Assembly: GCF_010015445.1 (NCBI RefSeq)
Contig: NC_053118.1
Span: 23,382,937-23,446,936 of the forward strand
Direction: 5' to 3'
Origin: Perca fluviatilis
Lineage: Eukaryota; Chordata; Actinopteri; Perciformes; Percidae
DNA length: 64,000 bases
This document shows positions 20,328 through 33,720 of the stretch, piece after piece. Made by a program: the position numbers and the translations under genes. The stretch's first letter is position 1. Each line of letters starts with the position of its first letter. Below the pieces are notes generated by a model. That model was not told the DNA's origin. It made no database searches and saw only the letters and a program-made list of their open reading frames with translations.

Positions 20328-23300
20328 TCAAAGAAGAAAAGGGTTGGTGCTCGCTCCCGTCGTTCCTCCGCCTCCCACTGACCCTCCGGCCCCCATCACT
20401 CCTCCTGTTCCAGTGGGCCCACCCAAAATCAGCTGAGGAGGTGCTGCACCTCCGGGCCCCAACAGAGCCGAGCCTGGGGGTGCCATAGGTGAGAGCCCGC
20501 CGTAGGGCATGCCCATGGGGCTGACCTGCATCATGCCCAGGCCCATTCCTGGAGCCCCCATACCCACACTCATTGGCCCCATGCCCATTCCTGGTTGCAC
20601 CATGCCCAGCATGGGATTGGGAGGCACAGGACTGGAGCGGAGGCCGCTCAGGCCAAGTGATGAGGGCTGAGGTGAGATGGAGGTCATGGGTGGAGCCACG
20701 CCGAAAGGGTTGGAGGAGGCAGGTATTGGAGAAACCCCCCGACTGGAAATGGTGCTGCCTGGAGTCACTGCCATGCCAGGAGCAGGAGATGAGCCTGAGG
20801 GTCAGGGGTGACAGTTAGACAATACAGCATTTCAATATTACAATATTATTCCTTCAACTCTCAAAAGATAGGTTGACTTTTTCATTGAATACATTTCCTG
20901 AACGATATCAAGTCATTGCTCTTTCCCTAGAGGATCAGCTTTACACTAACGTCTTGCTTTTAAAAGGTTCCCTGTACAATATTGTACTAGATTTACAGTC
21001 CTAAGCCTGACCCAGAAAAGCTTTAGTTCAGTTGGCATGAGTTTAGTTTGTCTCCAACAGGGTTGTTAGGTGGCTAATAGTCTGCTTTTGATCTGGGGTG
21101 TTCAGAAGAACCAAGTTCGTTCCATCCAAATTCTCTAATCAAATGGCTTTTTTGGCAAGCTGTATTTTATTGTGAATAGGAACACAGCTGATGTTGGCAT
21201 CTTAAAACTTTGTGTGGACAGACATGGCTCTACCTAAAAATGCAGAATACTCCCCAGGGGTAAACCTGTTTGTCTGTCTACAAAAGTTATGCTGAGTTTA
21301 AAGGGTAACTACTTTTTTTTCCACCTAGACCCTATTTCCCTATGTTTTTGTGTGTAAGTGACTGATAGGAACCACAATCTTTGATATTGGTCCAGTATTA
21401 AGTGTGAACGCTGTAACCGGCAGCCACAGACTGGGCTGCAATGTAACCCTATGGGGCAAATGTTCACTGTCTATTTAGTCCACTAAAAGTGCTGTTTTTG
21501 CCACTGAAAGGCTCAGATTATTAAAAGGTGCTCCAAGTGATGGGACGCGTTTTTTAGGCTACAACATTTTTTGTCACATACAGCAAACATCTCCTCACTA
21601 TCCGCTAGCTGCCTGTCCCCTGAACACACTGTAAAAAACCGTGGTCTCTGTAGACAGCCCAGGCTCCACAAACGGCAACAAAAACTGTGCCAACCTGCAC
21701 AATGAACCATAACAAAAAGTGTTTCAGCCAATAACAGACAAGAAGGGAGGAGGAGGTTGAGTCATGAATACGCATTGTGGAAGTAGCCTACATGCTAACG
21801 CTGCTGCAGTGATGGCTCAACCAACTCCTTTGTTTGTTATGGTTCGTGGGGCAGGTTGGCGCAGTTTGTTTTTGTTGCCGTTTGTGAGCCTGAGCTGTCA
21901 TTAGAGACCGCGTTTTTTTTTTTTTACAGTGTGTTCAGGGAAGGCAGCTAGCGCATAGTGAAGGGGATGTTTGCTGTATGTGACGAAAAATGTTGTAGCC
22001 TAACAAACGCGTGACATCATTTCAAACAAAGTTGTGATGGTTGGAAAAGTGGATAGGCGACCCAAAACGGCTTTTCACAGTTTTATTTTGTTCCTGTCGA
22101 TTTTGAATGAAGTGTTTTTTATGATGCTAAAATTACTGTTTATTTAGATGGAGTCTGGTGGCTTCAGGGAACGCAATTTTGCAGATGTTTTCATGTGTAA
22201 AAAAGGATCCTACTCTTTAATAGAAAGGTCGACCTCCTTAGAAATCCTTTCCATAATGTTGTCAGACACTTAAAATATTAATCTGAAACTGTCGGTGGCA
22301 AAAACAAGCACTTTTGTGAACATACTGTAAATATAAGATACACATTTGCACTATTAACTTACATTGTAGCTTGTTTCGCCTCGCTTAATACTGGACCAAT
22401 GTCAAAGATTGTTGTTCCCATCAGTCACATAGACACAAAAACAGTAGTTACCTTTTGAGAAGTGTGATTACTTCTCTCTTCTCAGGCTACACACAGATCA
22501 CACAATAGCTGTAACTAACCTGTGTTCTGGAGGAAGGGGTTGTGTGCTGAAGAGGAAGAGATGGAAGGAGGCGGTGGCTGTTTGGGTTTGGGTTTAGACG
22601 ACACCAGGGAATCAAGATCCACCAGCGCTGCGTTGGGGCCAAGGAAGGACTCTGGAGTCTTACGAACAGGAAGTGAAGAACCAAGAGATGACAGGTCAAA
22701 GGGCACCGGCGAGCCTGTACTGTCACAGCCTGTTGCTGGGGACCCTCGTCTCTCTGGGTCTCCTGAGGAGGAAATGAAGGAGGAATGGAAACCGTAAATC
22801 AGAATACAAAAATAATGTAATAATAATAAAACACAATATAGAATTTCTTTACCACAGATGCTAGAGGAGGATGAAATGTAGGACAAGACAACTGTTCTGT
22901 GCATGCAATTAAAAATGTGTGTAAACTACGAAAATCCCTTTAAAAGTGCGTACTAGTACCTCAGTGTTTGTGAGTCCATGTAGCTTTAAGTGTGAATATA
23001 CCTGTGCCATTTGTGTGTTTGGCGGTGCCACTCCAGATGTCAGAGGTGATAGGGTCAGAGGCAGGGACAGGCCCGTCCCTTGCCCAGGGGTCTACTGGCC
23101 CCCCGGAGGAGGATGTGCTGGGTGGCACTGGGGGGCCCCAGGGATCGACACTGGGGGGGGTCACAGCTACATGGGAGGGGATGAGACGCAGGGGAGGGTT
23201 AACGTAACACCTTACAGGTACAATCCACAAAAAGGAGGGAGCAGGAAGCTGGGCTGGGTTCCAACACTGGTGTTTCTCTCCTTGACCTCTGCAGTCTCAC

Positions 23301-26300
23301 TAACTTGAAAGGTGAGGACAGGTAGCTGTCCACCATATTACGTTCACCTATTTCATATCTGAAGCTCCGTGGAGGTAAAGGAGAGATAATAAGCAGCTAA
23401 CCCATACATTAAAAAGGCAAAAAAGGGTAAGAGAAGAGACAGCTCTGGTTGAGACACAGCCACAGTCAGTCCTGAGTAGAAACAAGGGGATAAAAATCCC
23501 TGGTTTAGACACAGAGGGAGAATGGATTTAGCATGCTTGCTTTCCTCATTTCAAACTGAAAGCATGTAAGTGTATGAGGAGATATGACAGCATGGTGACA
23601 TGACAGAAAATGCGACAAGGCTGTAATGAAGACAGGAAATGGACTGTGGAGTGAAGAGGAGTAAAGGTTGAGAAGTCTTCACATCCTCTTTCATCCACAG
23701 AGCAGGACACGCTTCTCTTTCGATACTCAGTGACGAGTACATTCCCATCAACCTGACTGGCTACAGAGTTAATACGTGACCAGTGTTGTAGCTGCTTACC
23801 GGAGCTCCCCCAGGGGTCGACGTTGTTAACTCTGTTGGATGTCTCTCCCCAGGGGTCTGGAGGAGGGGCTATATTGGGTGGGGCTCCCCCACCCCAGGGG
23901 TCAGAGCTTGTAGGAGATGTGGGTGACGCTACACCCCATGGGTCTGTTGGGGCTGTGCCCCACGGACCTGAGGCAGCAGGGGCAGGAACTGTGGGTGGAG
24001 GCGAGGGGCCGGCAGAGCCCACAGTGGCTGCAGCAGGGGCTCCCCAGGGGTCCACGGCACCCAACTCCATCAGAGCGCCCTGTGCAAAGAATATATTACG
24101 GATTAATGTTCTTAGCTGTATTCAGGGGAAAAAAAATTTCAGCGAACAAAGCTGAGGTTAGATGATGCTGTTGTGATAAGAGGAGTAGAAGGAGACAAAG
24201 AATTACAGAGGAGACATATACATCAAATTGATGGTGAAAGAAATCAGATTGAACGTCTTTACAATCAATTTTTATTACCTTGTCTGTGCAGTGTCAATGT
24301 AACTTGATAAAACTGCAACACAATTTCTATATTCCTATAGAGAGCCAAAGTCACGCCCTTCTACTTCCGGCCAATGGGACCTATCTTTCGAAAAAATATC
24401 AATGGAGTCAGTGGAGAGATAATTATTTGTTATCCTGTTTTAATTGAGCCATGGATTACAAATATGATGTTTGTAATCCATGTCAAGAAGAAAGTTGTTG
24501 AAGTATAAGACTGTGAAAATACAAGCTAACATCAAGCTAAGTGACGTAAATTGTGTGAGACGGGAGATGTACAGTCGTGGCCAAAAGTTTTGAGAATTAC
24601 ATAAATATTGGAAATTGGAAAAGTTGCTGCTTAAGTTTTTATAATAGCAATTTGCATATACTCCAGAATGTTATGAACAGTGATCCGATGAATTGCATAG
24701 TCCTTCTTTGCCATGAAAATTCCACTGCATTTCATTGCTGTCATTAAAGGACCTGCTGAGATCATTTCAGTAATCGTCTCAGGTGAGAATGTTGACGAGC
24801 ACAAGGCTGGAGATCATTATGTCAGGCTGACTGGGTTAGAATGGCAGACTTGACTTGTTAAAAGGAGGGTGATGCTTGAAATCATTGTTCTTCCATTGTT
24901 AACCATGGTGACCTGCAAAGAAACACGTGCAGCCATCATTGCATGGCATAAAAATGGCTTCACAGGCAAGGATATTGTGGCTACTAAGATTGCAGCTAAA
25001 TCAACAATTTATAGGATTATCAAGAACTTCAAGAAAAGAGGTTCAATTCTTGTTAAGAAGGCTTCAGGGCGTCCAAGAAAGTCTAGCAAGCGCCAGGATC
25101 GTCTCCTAAAGAGGATTCAGCTGCGGGATCGGAGTGCCACCAGTGCAGAGCTTGCTCAGGAATGGCAGCAGGCAGGTGTGAGCGCATCTGCACGCACAGT
25201 GAGGCGAAGACTTTTGGAAAATGGCCTGGTGTCAAGAAGGGCAGCAAAGAAGCCACTTCTCTCCAAAAAAACATCAGGGACAGATTGATCTTCTGCAGAA
25301 AGTATGGTGAATGGACTGCTGAGGACTGGGGCAAAGTCATATTCTCCGATGAAGCCTGTTTCCGATTGTTTGGGGCATCTGGAAAAAGGCTTGTCCGGAG
25401 AAGAAAAGGTGAGCGCTACCATCAGTCCTGTGTCATGCCAACAGTAAAGCATCCTGAGACCATTCATGTGTGGGGTTGCTTCTCATCCAAGGGAGTGGGC
25501 TCACTTACAATTTTGCCCAAAAACACAGCCATGAATAAAGAATGGTACCAAAACACCCTCCAACAGCAACTTCTTCCAACAATCCAACAACAGTTTGGTG
25601 AAGAACAATGCATTTTCCAGCACGATGGAGCACCGTGCCATAAGGCAAAAGTGATAACATAGGCTCGGCGCGGACCAAAACCTTGAAATTTTGGGTCCAT
25701 GGCCTGGAAACTCCCCAGATCTTAATCCCATTGAGAACTTGTGGTCAATCCTCAAGAGGCGGGTGGACAAACAAAAACCCACTAATTCTGACAAACTCCA
25801 AGAAGTGATTATGAAAGAATGGGTTGCTATCAGTCAGGATTTGGCCCAGAAGTTGACTGAGAGCATGCCCAGTCGAATTGCAGAGGTCCTGAAAAAGAAG
25901 GGCCAACACTGCAAATACTGACTCTTTGCATAAATGTCATGTAATTGTCAATAAAAGCCTTTGAAACGTATAAAGTGCTTGTAATTATATTTCAGTACAT
26001 CACAGAAACTGAAAAAAAGATCTAAAAGTAGTTTAGCAGCAAACTCTGTGAAAACTAATATTTGTGTCATTCTCAAAACTTTTGGCCACGACTGTAGTTC
26101 ACTGAGCGGTTTCACACAAAACCAAGTGGTACTACGACAAACCTACGGCTAACTGAGACTTTCTTCGGTTGAAAAATTCTTTTAAACTGACGAACATCAT
26201 ATTTGTAATCCATGGCTCAATTCAAACGGAATCAAAAAATAATTATCTCTCCATTGACTCATATTTTTTCTGAATTAAAGTCCCATGAGGTCCACTGGAA

Positions 26301-29300
26301 GGGGAGGGACTTCGCCTCTCTATTCTGCACTTTGTACACAGATGTTTACAGTCACATAAACAAATGGACTGTGCTCTCCTACACTAGTAAAGAAAGCGGG
26401 CTGTTTATTCAACTGAACATGCTATCTTTACCACTGCTTTTCGAAACGTCTTAATGATTTGATCTCTCATGTGGCTGATTTTATCAGATTTAGAGACAAA
26501 AAATAGAAGCTTATGCCAGGAGAGTGAGAGTAATACAGATACATTTCACACATACATCCTCAGGCTTAGTCTTCTCCCTCCTGCTCTCCTCAATGGCCAT
26601 CTGCAGTCTCAGGTCATCACCTCTGCGCAGTCGCTCTTCCTGCCAATCACACACACTGTGATGTCAGCAACCTGAGACACACAACCTCGGAAAGCACACC
26701 ACAGGTACAGATTTAGGACCAGTTTACAATTCCACAATTAACATCTGAATCGGTGGGAGTGGAAACTGAACACTTGACCTTTAAAAATGATCTTTAGTCA
26801 ACAGAAAAATAAGGCAAATCTACCAATCCCTGCATTATTTGTAAGAGATGGCAATTTTGTCTGATTCTCACAGTATTACAACAAAACACAATCAAATAAA
26901 TTAATGCTTGTTTTACACACAAAATAAATAAACTGTTGGATGTGCCTTAGAAATAGGTACCAGTCTATTGGATAAGGGCAGTTGAGTCGCTTTATCATCT
27001 AGCCTACCTGGAGCAGAAAAAAGTTACAAAAAAAAAAAAAAAAAAAAAGAGTAAAAATGAACTGGGGCTTTTCATAACCAAGATCAATGAATTTAAAAAA
27101 GAAGAAAAAAAAGGCCTAGATCACCCCTGATACAGAGCTTGCAGATCGAACCAGGACATGCCCACCTAATGCCACCTTTTGTCCTACCTCTTTATAAAAA
27201 GAGAGTATTAAACAGCGAAACACGACTAACCCATGAGGAAACAGGCCGTCTATGCTATAGAACTCAGCAAGTCTTTATGCTTGTGGCCACTAAGCAACAT
27301 TAACAATGGCATTATCCTTTATACAATAGGCAAACACGTTTTGCACTCAGTGAATACAGTACAAGGAAGTTACAACAGCAGGAGATGTAACATGTAAGGA
27401 AAAAAGTGCATTTCAAATCAAGACTACAGTTGAAAGCATGCTATCAGAGAGGAGACATGGGGAGGAAAGAATAATCAATGCTTACAAACCACTCAGTGTT
27501 TAATTTAGTCAGTTATGATAAATATTTGCCAATGCCATGCAAATTCAACAATCAAATTAGAGTTAATCAATTCTTTGGGTGCTCACTTTTGACGAAGATT
27601 TGAAAAGCTCCTACTTTGCAGACTTTTCACGAGTGCAAGCACCATAATAGAAATGGACACTCTGCAGCAAACTAAATTATCTCAACCAAATTACTGCAGT
27701 CTGATATAAATTTATATCTTGAGGAAAATGGCACATGACAAATATGAGCATAAATTCATTTTCTTGATTGATCAATACTTGATGTGTGTTTGAGAAATCC
27801 CAATTGACAGAAAGACAGAGAGTTGATGAGTGGGTGGCCAGTCAGCTGGGCACACTCTCTACCCCCTGACCTTTTGTTGCATCTCTTTGCTGAGTGTAAT
27901 TGCATAGCGGAGCTCTGCGTCCTCCAGAGGGTCCTTGCTAGTCTGGGGGAGGTCAGGTGTTACATTGTGAAAGCAAAACTAGGTGTATGTAGTGAATAAT
28001 ATCAATAATATCCCTCTGTGTACACAGGTGCTGCAACAGACTGTACAAACTGCAAACTTAGCTGTAGCAGTAATAGTTATGCTTTAACCCTTATCTTAGA
28101 GAGCAGTAACGTAGCTGTGCCTGCCTTGAATATGCTACTTCGTGTTACCTGCTCTGCCTCTTCTTTACTCATGGCCAAAGCCAGCTGGAGCTGCAGATCT
28201 TCCTCTCCAGTGCTCTGTGGCCAGGCCTGCTCAGGGTCTGCCCCTCCAGAGTGTGAGCCCACTGACAGGCTCCCCCCCAGGCTGGGTGCTGAGGGAGCTG
28301 AGGAGGCTGGAGCAGAAACAAATAAACTCATTGCTAAAGGCCCTTTATGCCCACCCTTCTTCAGAGTGTAATACTGTAACTTGGAGCATTTTAAGTACCC
28401 ATCTCACCACTCGAGGTCTGTGCCATCTTTTCTTTGGTTTTGAGGGCGTGGATCCTCTCCTCTCTTAGTCTCTCTTCATCTTTCAGCAGTGTCACCAGCT
28501 GTTTGGCTTTCTCTCGCACATTCACCCCCTGGAAATATACAGGTATGAGCACAGAATTACAGGCTGCAAATTATGTGTACTTTTTTAATGTTAAATATTC
28601 CATAAACAGACATACATATAATTACTAATGCTGGTATTACATTGTACACCTTATTGTAACAGCTTGTTAATTTCCCACAGTTTCAGTTGTCAACAATCCA
28701 TAAAAACTTTATTGGCTGGCTTTGTTTGCACAAGAGGTCTGAAAGTCATTGTAAAATGTCCTTGAATGACACACAAGCAGCATGTTTGACAAAGCGGGCC
28801 TGCATTCCACAAAGGTGGACCTTACTCACTAATCACTTTAACTTTCTATGCAGCTTTGTGGGCATGGTGGGTTTGTGTACCTGGTCTTTGCCGTCCCTGT
28901 CTATGTACTGAAAATCCTTGAGGGTCTGGACTGCGTATATGTTCTCTCGGCACTGTTGGGCAACACGTTCTGAACCCGTCTTGATCAGGTACTCCATAAG
29001 AGTCATAGCCTGGTGAAAATATAAATCACAACCAATGACCAACTGTAGAAAAAAAAGACACACACGCACACACCACTCCCTCGCTTACTCATTGACTACA
29101 CCTGTGCAATAAACACCTAATAGTTTACTCTGTAGTGAGCAGTAAATTGAGATATAGGACACGTCTGGAGCATCATCATTCCGCATCCTGACTGACAGGT
29201 ATAGTGTTGCACAACAATTATTCCCGACTTCAACACAAATACAAACCTTGTACACGTGTCTCCAGTTCTTGCCATGGTCATTGAGGCGCTTCCACACCAT

Positions 29301-29805
29301 GCTCATGATTTCCGAAAAGGCCACAACATTGTAGGTCAGATCAGCAATCTCTGACATCAGAGAGCTGCTGGGGCCCCATGGGTCATTGGATGTCGCCTCT
29401 CTAACCTGTATAACAACACAGCAAGGGACAAACTTAAATATATCCTCCATCCAAACTGTCCATGATGAGTATAATTTTAGGCCAATACACTGTGACAATG
29501 TAATGGTCCACAGTGTTCTGAGTAGTAATGCAAACTCAGTCAAGGCACAAGCCAGAAAGAGACAAACTAATGAACGGATAATATGATTAGATTAGCTCAT
29601 ATTTTGTATAACAAGGGGAAATAGTGAGAAGGTTACTTCAAAGAGATTATCATCAACTACATTATGTCATATGTGCAGCAGAGATACATGGCGGGTGTAA
29701 AAAATGAAAAAGAAGAGAAGCAGAGGAACACACAACCTTGATTTCAGCCTCTGAATAGTTGTGGACGATGTTCTTTACTTGTCGCCGTAGCGATGAGGTC
29801 GACAT
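20328..29805 (-). CDS. epn1: Epsin-1, clathrin/ubiquitin endocytic adaptor
   Basis: Eleven coding exons: complement(join(20328..20794,22520..22762,23002..23166,23800..24079,26556..26639,27871..27942,28149..28306,28408..28528,28881..29009,29247..29405,29737..29805)), 648 residues, in phase. Epsin bends PIP2 membrane and links ubiquitinated cargo to AP-2 and clathrin. The ENTH domain (about 1-145) is near-identical to mammals: MSTSSLRRQVKNIVHNYSEA, VREATSNDPWGPSSSLMSEI, RLNDHGKNWRHVYKAMTLME. Three ubiquitin-interacting motifs follow (ELQLQLALAMSKEE-like, EDAELRYAITLSKE, GDDLRLQMAIEESR), then seven DPW AP-2 motifs plus one GPW variant, a clathrin box LVDLD near residue 460 and three NPF EH-domain motifs, the last at the C-terminus (STNPFLL). 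A 5' UTR segment at 29806-29838 and a far exon near 33640 complete the gene. EPN1 is preferred over EPN2/3 by the NPFLL ending and isoc2 linkage. Confidence 0.95.
21299..22456. mobile_element. 1.16 kb fold-back (long inverted repeat) element
   Basis: In the last epn1 intron. The outer ends are AAAGGGTAACTACT and, inverted, AGTAGTTACCTTTT. The arms are several hundred bases long: for example 'tgaacacactgtaaaaaac' and 'cggcaacaaaaactgtgcc' on the left reappear inverted as 'ttttttacagtgtgttca' and 'gcgcagtttgtttttgttgc' on the right, with the centre near 21770. There is no transposase frame. This is a non-autonomous fold-back/MITE type. The transcribed intron could form a long imperfect RNA hairpin. 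Confidence 0.8.
24572..26094 (+). mobile_element. Tc1/mariner-type DNA transposon, full length but broken
   Basis: Terminal inverted repeats start CAGTCGTGGCCAAAAGTTTT on the left and match inversely at the right end (AAAACTTTTGGCCACGACTG), about 35 of the first 38 bases matching. TA dinucleotides at 24570-24571 and 26095-26096 are the expected target-site duplication. Length is 1,523 bases, usual for a Tc1 element. The encoded transposase is disrupted (see the pseudogene entry). Confidence 0.95.
24905..25921 (+). pseudogene. Tc1 transposase, frameshifted
   Basis: The N-terminal part is in one frame (start 24905, MVTCKETRAAI; helix-turn-helix with GRPRKSSKRQDR hinge). The frame is lost near 25264-25270 at an A-run, and the catalytic region continues in another frame, with IFSDEACFRL (first Asp), HVWGCFSSKG and FQHDGAPCHK (second Asp). 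A stop at 25660-25662 plus indels in the 25660-25690 stretch shift it again, and the last part carries WPGNSPDLNPIENLW (catalytic Glu) to a stop at 25921. All three DD(34)E catalytic residues survive as codons, but no single frame joins them, so the copy cannot make a full transposase. Confidence 0.92.
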
Positions 29806-32800
29806 GGCAACGGTCTGGCCGTCGAGTTCTGTTGCAATCTGAACAGCAGATGGAGAAGAAGGATTGTAAAATATAGTTAATGCAAAATAAACAGCGACGG
29901 GACAAAGAACATTGTTATTTCAAACAAAGACAAACAAAAAATGATAATTAAAAGAGTCAATACAACTAAAAAAAAAAAAGAAGAGTGCACGAAGATAAAG
30001 AGTTAAAAAGACTGGAGGAGATGTATGCAAGTACAGGAGTCTGGATGAAAGAGTGAAAGACCTTGACAAGAACAATTTGGACTGTGAAAGATGGTGTCTA
30101 TACCAGAGATCAATCTTAAATCATGCCACTGCTGGTAACAGAGGAAGAGAGACAGCGTCATGCACACCTGTTACACAAGAATGATGCAGAATAAGGCTCT
30201 CTCCTCTCCTCTTGGTATATTTTTGTTTTTTCTGGCTGGTGAGCCACTCATTCATGGAGTGCTATGTCTCAGTTTGTCTGTTTCTTCCCGTGGCAACATT
30301 GGGTCGCGAAACCTCAGGCACAGGGAGATGAAAACTATGGAGCAAGATTGAGATAAACATTAAAAAAAGAACCCATACTCACTGACAGATTAATACATCA
30401 CAACAAACAGACAAGAACAAGCTAAACTTTATGCTAGCTCTTATTCCAAAGTTACCATTGGAAAATAAGGACAAAGCAGATATTCAGCAACAAAATCACA
30501 GGACTTGTTGCTGATGCAAAGTCAAGTCATAAAGTGCGTTTATTCTCTTAAGAATAACCGGGTGGTATGAAGAGACTATTCCTGAACCAATAAGACAAAG
30601 AAGGGGGAGAAACAACTTAACAAAAATTGTATCAGTAGGATTCACATGGAGCTGCGTGTTTTAGGAAAAGAACACTTGGTTCATATGATCAAGTACACAC
30701 TTCAAACTTGTGATTCATTCATAGGCCCGTCAATAATTGCTTTCACATTTTAAAATCATTCAGACAATGTCCATCCTTCTATCAGGGTAGAGCTGTGCAA
30801 CAGCAGTACTAAATAAATATTGTATTTCTGAACAGAAACTACATTTGTAATCTAATGCCTGCAACAGAATAATCTATTTACTTATTTTTTAGGTAATACT
30901 ATTCCTTATCATTAGATTAATTACACTTTAAAATGTTTTCTTAACTCATATCACCAGACTGGAACATCCAGTAGTTTGAGAGTTTACCTAGAATGAATTA
31001 CTAAAAACACTCCAACATTGTGGGTAAAAAATAGGTCATAACAGCAAAGCAAGAATGTTTAAGCTAACAGGTGGTATGCAAATGAACTCAATAAGACACG
31101 ATGTGCAAGGGCTCGATCTTAGAACGTACAGTCTTGAAGTAACATACAGGAGTGAAAAACAATGTTTCACTCCTATCAGCTATAAACATGGGTTGAGTGT
31201 AGAGTGAGCATGCTATCAGCAAAAAGTCGGTGATTGACAAGTGGAAAGAAACATTGTCTGGTGCAATAAATTATGGTTTATGTTATTCCACACTGGTAGC
31301 TGAGTCTGAATTTGACATAAACATCCTGTCTGCTGCTGCTGGTGGTGTAATGGCATGTGGAGAATGATTTTGTGGCACAATATTGGATCCCTCTGAACCT
31401 ACTGAGCATTGTTTGTGTTTGATTGCTTACATAGCAGGCTGAAACATTGTTGCTGACCAGATGCAGCCTTTCACTGTTACAATCTGCATTTTCTCACCAA
31501 ACAGATGCCCCCATCGGCCCATGTCACACAGCATCAGAGGTCGGCAATAACCAAAAACTTTCTGAAACTGACTTTTAAAAGCCCTATAGTTACTTTCACC
31601 TACAGACATAATTGTGTTGTCAGTATATTTAAAAGCTCTCAACGAATGTTTTTAAGAGCTAACCTTAACCTGCCTCTTTATAAGACTAAATGCTAATTAT
31701 ACCATTGCTTGGGATGGACATATTATTTTCATTAAATGCATTTAATGGAAAAAGGGAGAAGTTTGAGAAAGGGGATTTAAGATCTTTTAAGTCAACACAG
31801 TGCTCGGCCACTCCCTCAACTGCCATTTCTCAAGGACCAAAGGGTGGAAGGCATAATCTTTTTGCTAAAGAAAATGATAAATTCAACCCACCCACTGCAT
31901 GGATAGTCCCTCCAACCAGGCAAATAAGCGCTAGTAGGCAACCAAGAAATTGTGCTGCTCTTCCCATTCCCCAGCCTCGAGCAGACCTTTCCACATACTG
32001 CACTCAAGACTCAACAGTGACAAAGGGAAATACACAGACTGACCGCTACACAATGTACTCTGATGGGCATGAAAATGTGCAATTGGTTAAAATTCATTTT
32101 AAACTTGTATGTGTTTTTTTTCTTCTTGTTTAAGCAATGTAAAGAATAATGTACTTTAGCCCTTTTTCTTACAGTCTTAAATAAACTCTTAACTTGCTCT
32201 ATTCCCATAGACGGTTTTCAACAGTCACAATTAAATAAATTAACTTAATAACAAGTATACATTTTTTAAGAGAATATATGCATTTGGACATGACCATCTG
32301 TTCAGGTTTTAAATATACTTTGGTAAACCAATGATATAACAAATATGCTATTAAAGACACAACTTTTCTGTATAGTTTTTAGGTGTTTTAAATAAACCTG
32401 ACACAAATAGCATGTCAGTGTTTAGATTGTAGATCAGACAAATATAAGACCATGTTGCGTAACTGAAAATAAGGCATACTGAAGCTCTGTACCAAAGTTC
32501 AGACACACCATCTAATCTTTGATAAGGGACATAACATGCCCTTTGCATTTTAGGTTATCCATATCTCCACAATCTCTGACACTTTGAGAAAAGGTTTCAT
32601 TAACTATGTTTAAAGTCTGCTGCTCTAAAACACACAATCACTTTATCGTCTAGCTACTATGACAGATCAGCACACAGGTAGCTATCAATGACTTGTTGTA
32701 TGCAAGTGATTGAGTACCAACACACATGACGAAGAGTTGTCATTAAACTTAAGCTAACTTATTCCTCCTGTCACTTGCATGCAGTTGACGTTGCACAGCC

Positions 32801-33639
32801 CCAGGAAGAAGTTCGCACACCCATTTCCCGGCACACAGATAACGTTAACAACCCATTCAGACAACTGCCGCTATTCCTGTCTACCAAGTTAGCCAACTAG
32901 CTAGCTAGCTAACTAATGTAACGTTAGGCAATCTAACAGTCAACTGACGTTATGCTAGCTAACCAGAACCGTTGTGTGTTACAATCAGCGTAGTGTCCAG
33001 ACACAGAGTTAATGGGTACTTATATTAACGTTATACAACAGTGTTACCAAGAGCATATCTGTGTCACAAAGACTGTATAATGAGAAAGACAAGTTTACGA
33101 GCGATTACTAGCTAAAGCTAATTGGCTAACAAACGTTTACTGTCACCTGGTACTGTCATCTTACATTAGCCAATTAGGAAGCAAACTCTCCCATTCTCAC
33201 CGAAGCTAATCGAAACAGTTGGCTAGCACTTTGACACCAGGGTTTGGGTGAAGTCTGGGTAAAGTATAAACAGGGGGGGCAGAAGGGTGTAGCTAGGTAC
33301 GACTTGACAGACAAACGTCAAATTAAAAGGTGATGTTCTCTTCACAACACTGAATAGACCAAAACAGAACTGGACGTTAATGTTACCTGCCAGTTTGACT
33401 GATAAAAGGAATCACTTGCTGCTGCTAGGAAAGATTAGCCAGCTAGCTAGCAGTTAGCTAGCCATCTAGCTTCTGCTAGTTAGTTCGTAACAGAACTGCT
33501 AGACTGTACAAGCTTTATCAAGGACACGTCCTGCTTCGGGACAATGTTGAATATATACGTTTAAATCACAAGCCAGCCAAAATGTCAATAAATAATGACG
33601 ACACACCACAATACAAATTCAAATTAAGTGTGTACTGAC
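29806..33639 (-). other. epn1 5' UTR segment and first intron
   Basis: On the minus strand, 29806-29838 is 5' UTR behind an acceptor ending gttcag. The remainder up to 33639 is intron. Long stretches (30.0-33.5 kb) show only short frames, an A-run, and AGCT-rich patches such as 'ctagctagctagctaac' near 32900. No exon of another gene is supported. Confidence 0.6.
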
Positions 33640-33720
33640 CCTGTTGTAGCTTGACTGTACGAGGAGATGGCCGAATTTCCGCTTCCGTTCTCAACTACAG
33701 GAAAACCGCACCCCCTGTAG
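33640..33720 (-). promoter_or_regulatory. epn1 non-coding first exon and core promoter
   Basis: On the minus strand a GC-richer block (CGGAAGCGGAAATTCGGCCA) runs into CAACAGG followed by a GTCAGT donor at 33639-33634. This fits a short 5' UTR exon with ETS-type GGAAG cores near the start site. Inferred from position, composition and donor only. Confidence 0.5.

Larger units (their letters stand above)
24337..26323. mobile_element. Long-TIR element interrupted by a Tc1 copy
   Basis: Outer arms of about 130-140 bases match inversely: the left includes 'gtcagtggagagataattat', 'attgagccatggattacaaa' and 'tatgatgtttg'; the right carries the inverse of each (e.g. 'tttgtaatccatggctcaat', 'ataattatctctccattgac'). 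The termini are ATAGAGAG / CTCTCTAT. The Tc1 element at 24572-26094 lies between the arms, so this copy is older. No coding capacity of its own is seen. It lies in the epn1 intron between the exons at 24079 and 26556. Confidence 0.75.

Noticed and set aside
24337..26323. Idea that the 2 kb unit is one large autonomous transposon
   Set aside because: The inner TIRs and TA duplication show that the transposase belongs to a separate Tc1 copy; the outer arms have different ends.
31690..32133. 147-codon plus-strand frame in the epn1 first intron
   Set aside because: No domain or splice support; it lies in an intron of an opposite-strand gene and has AT-rich, random-like composition.
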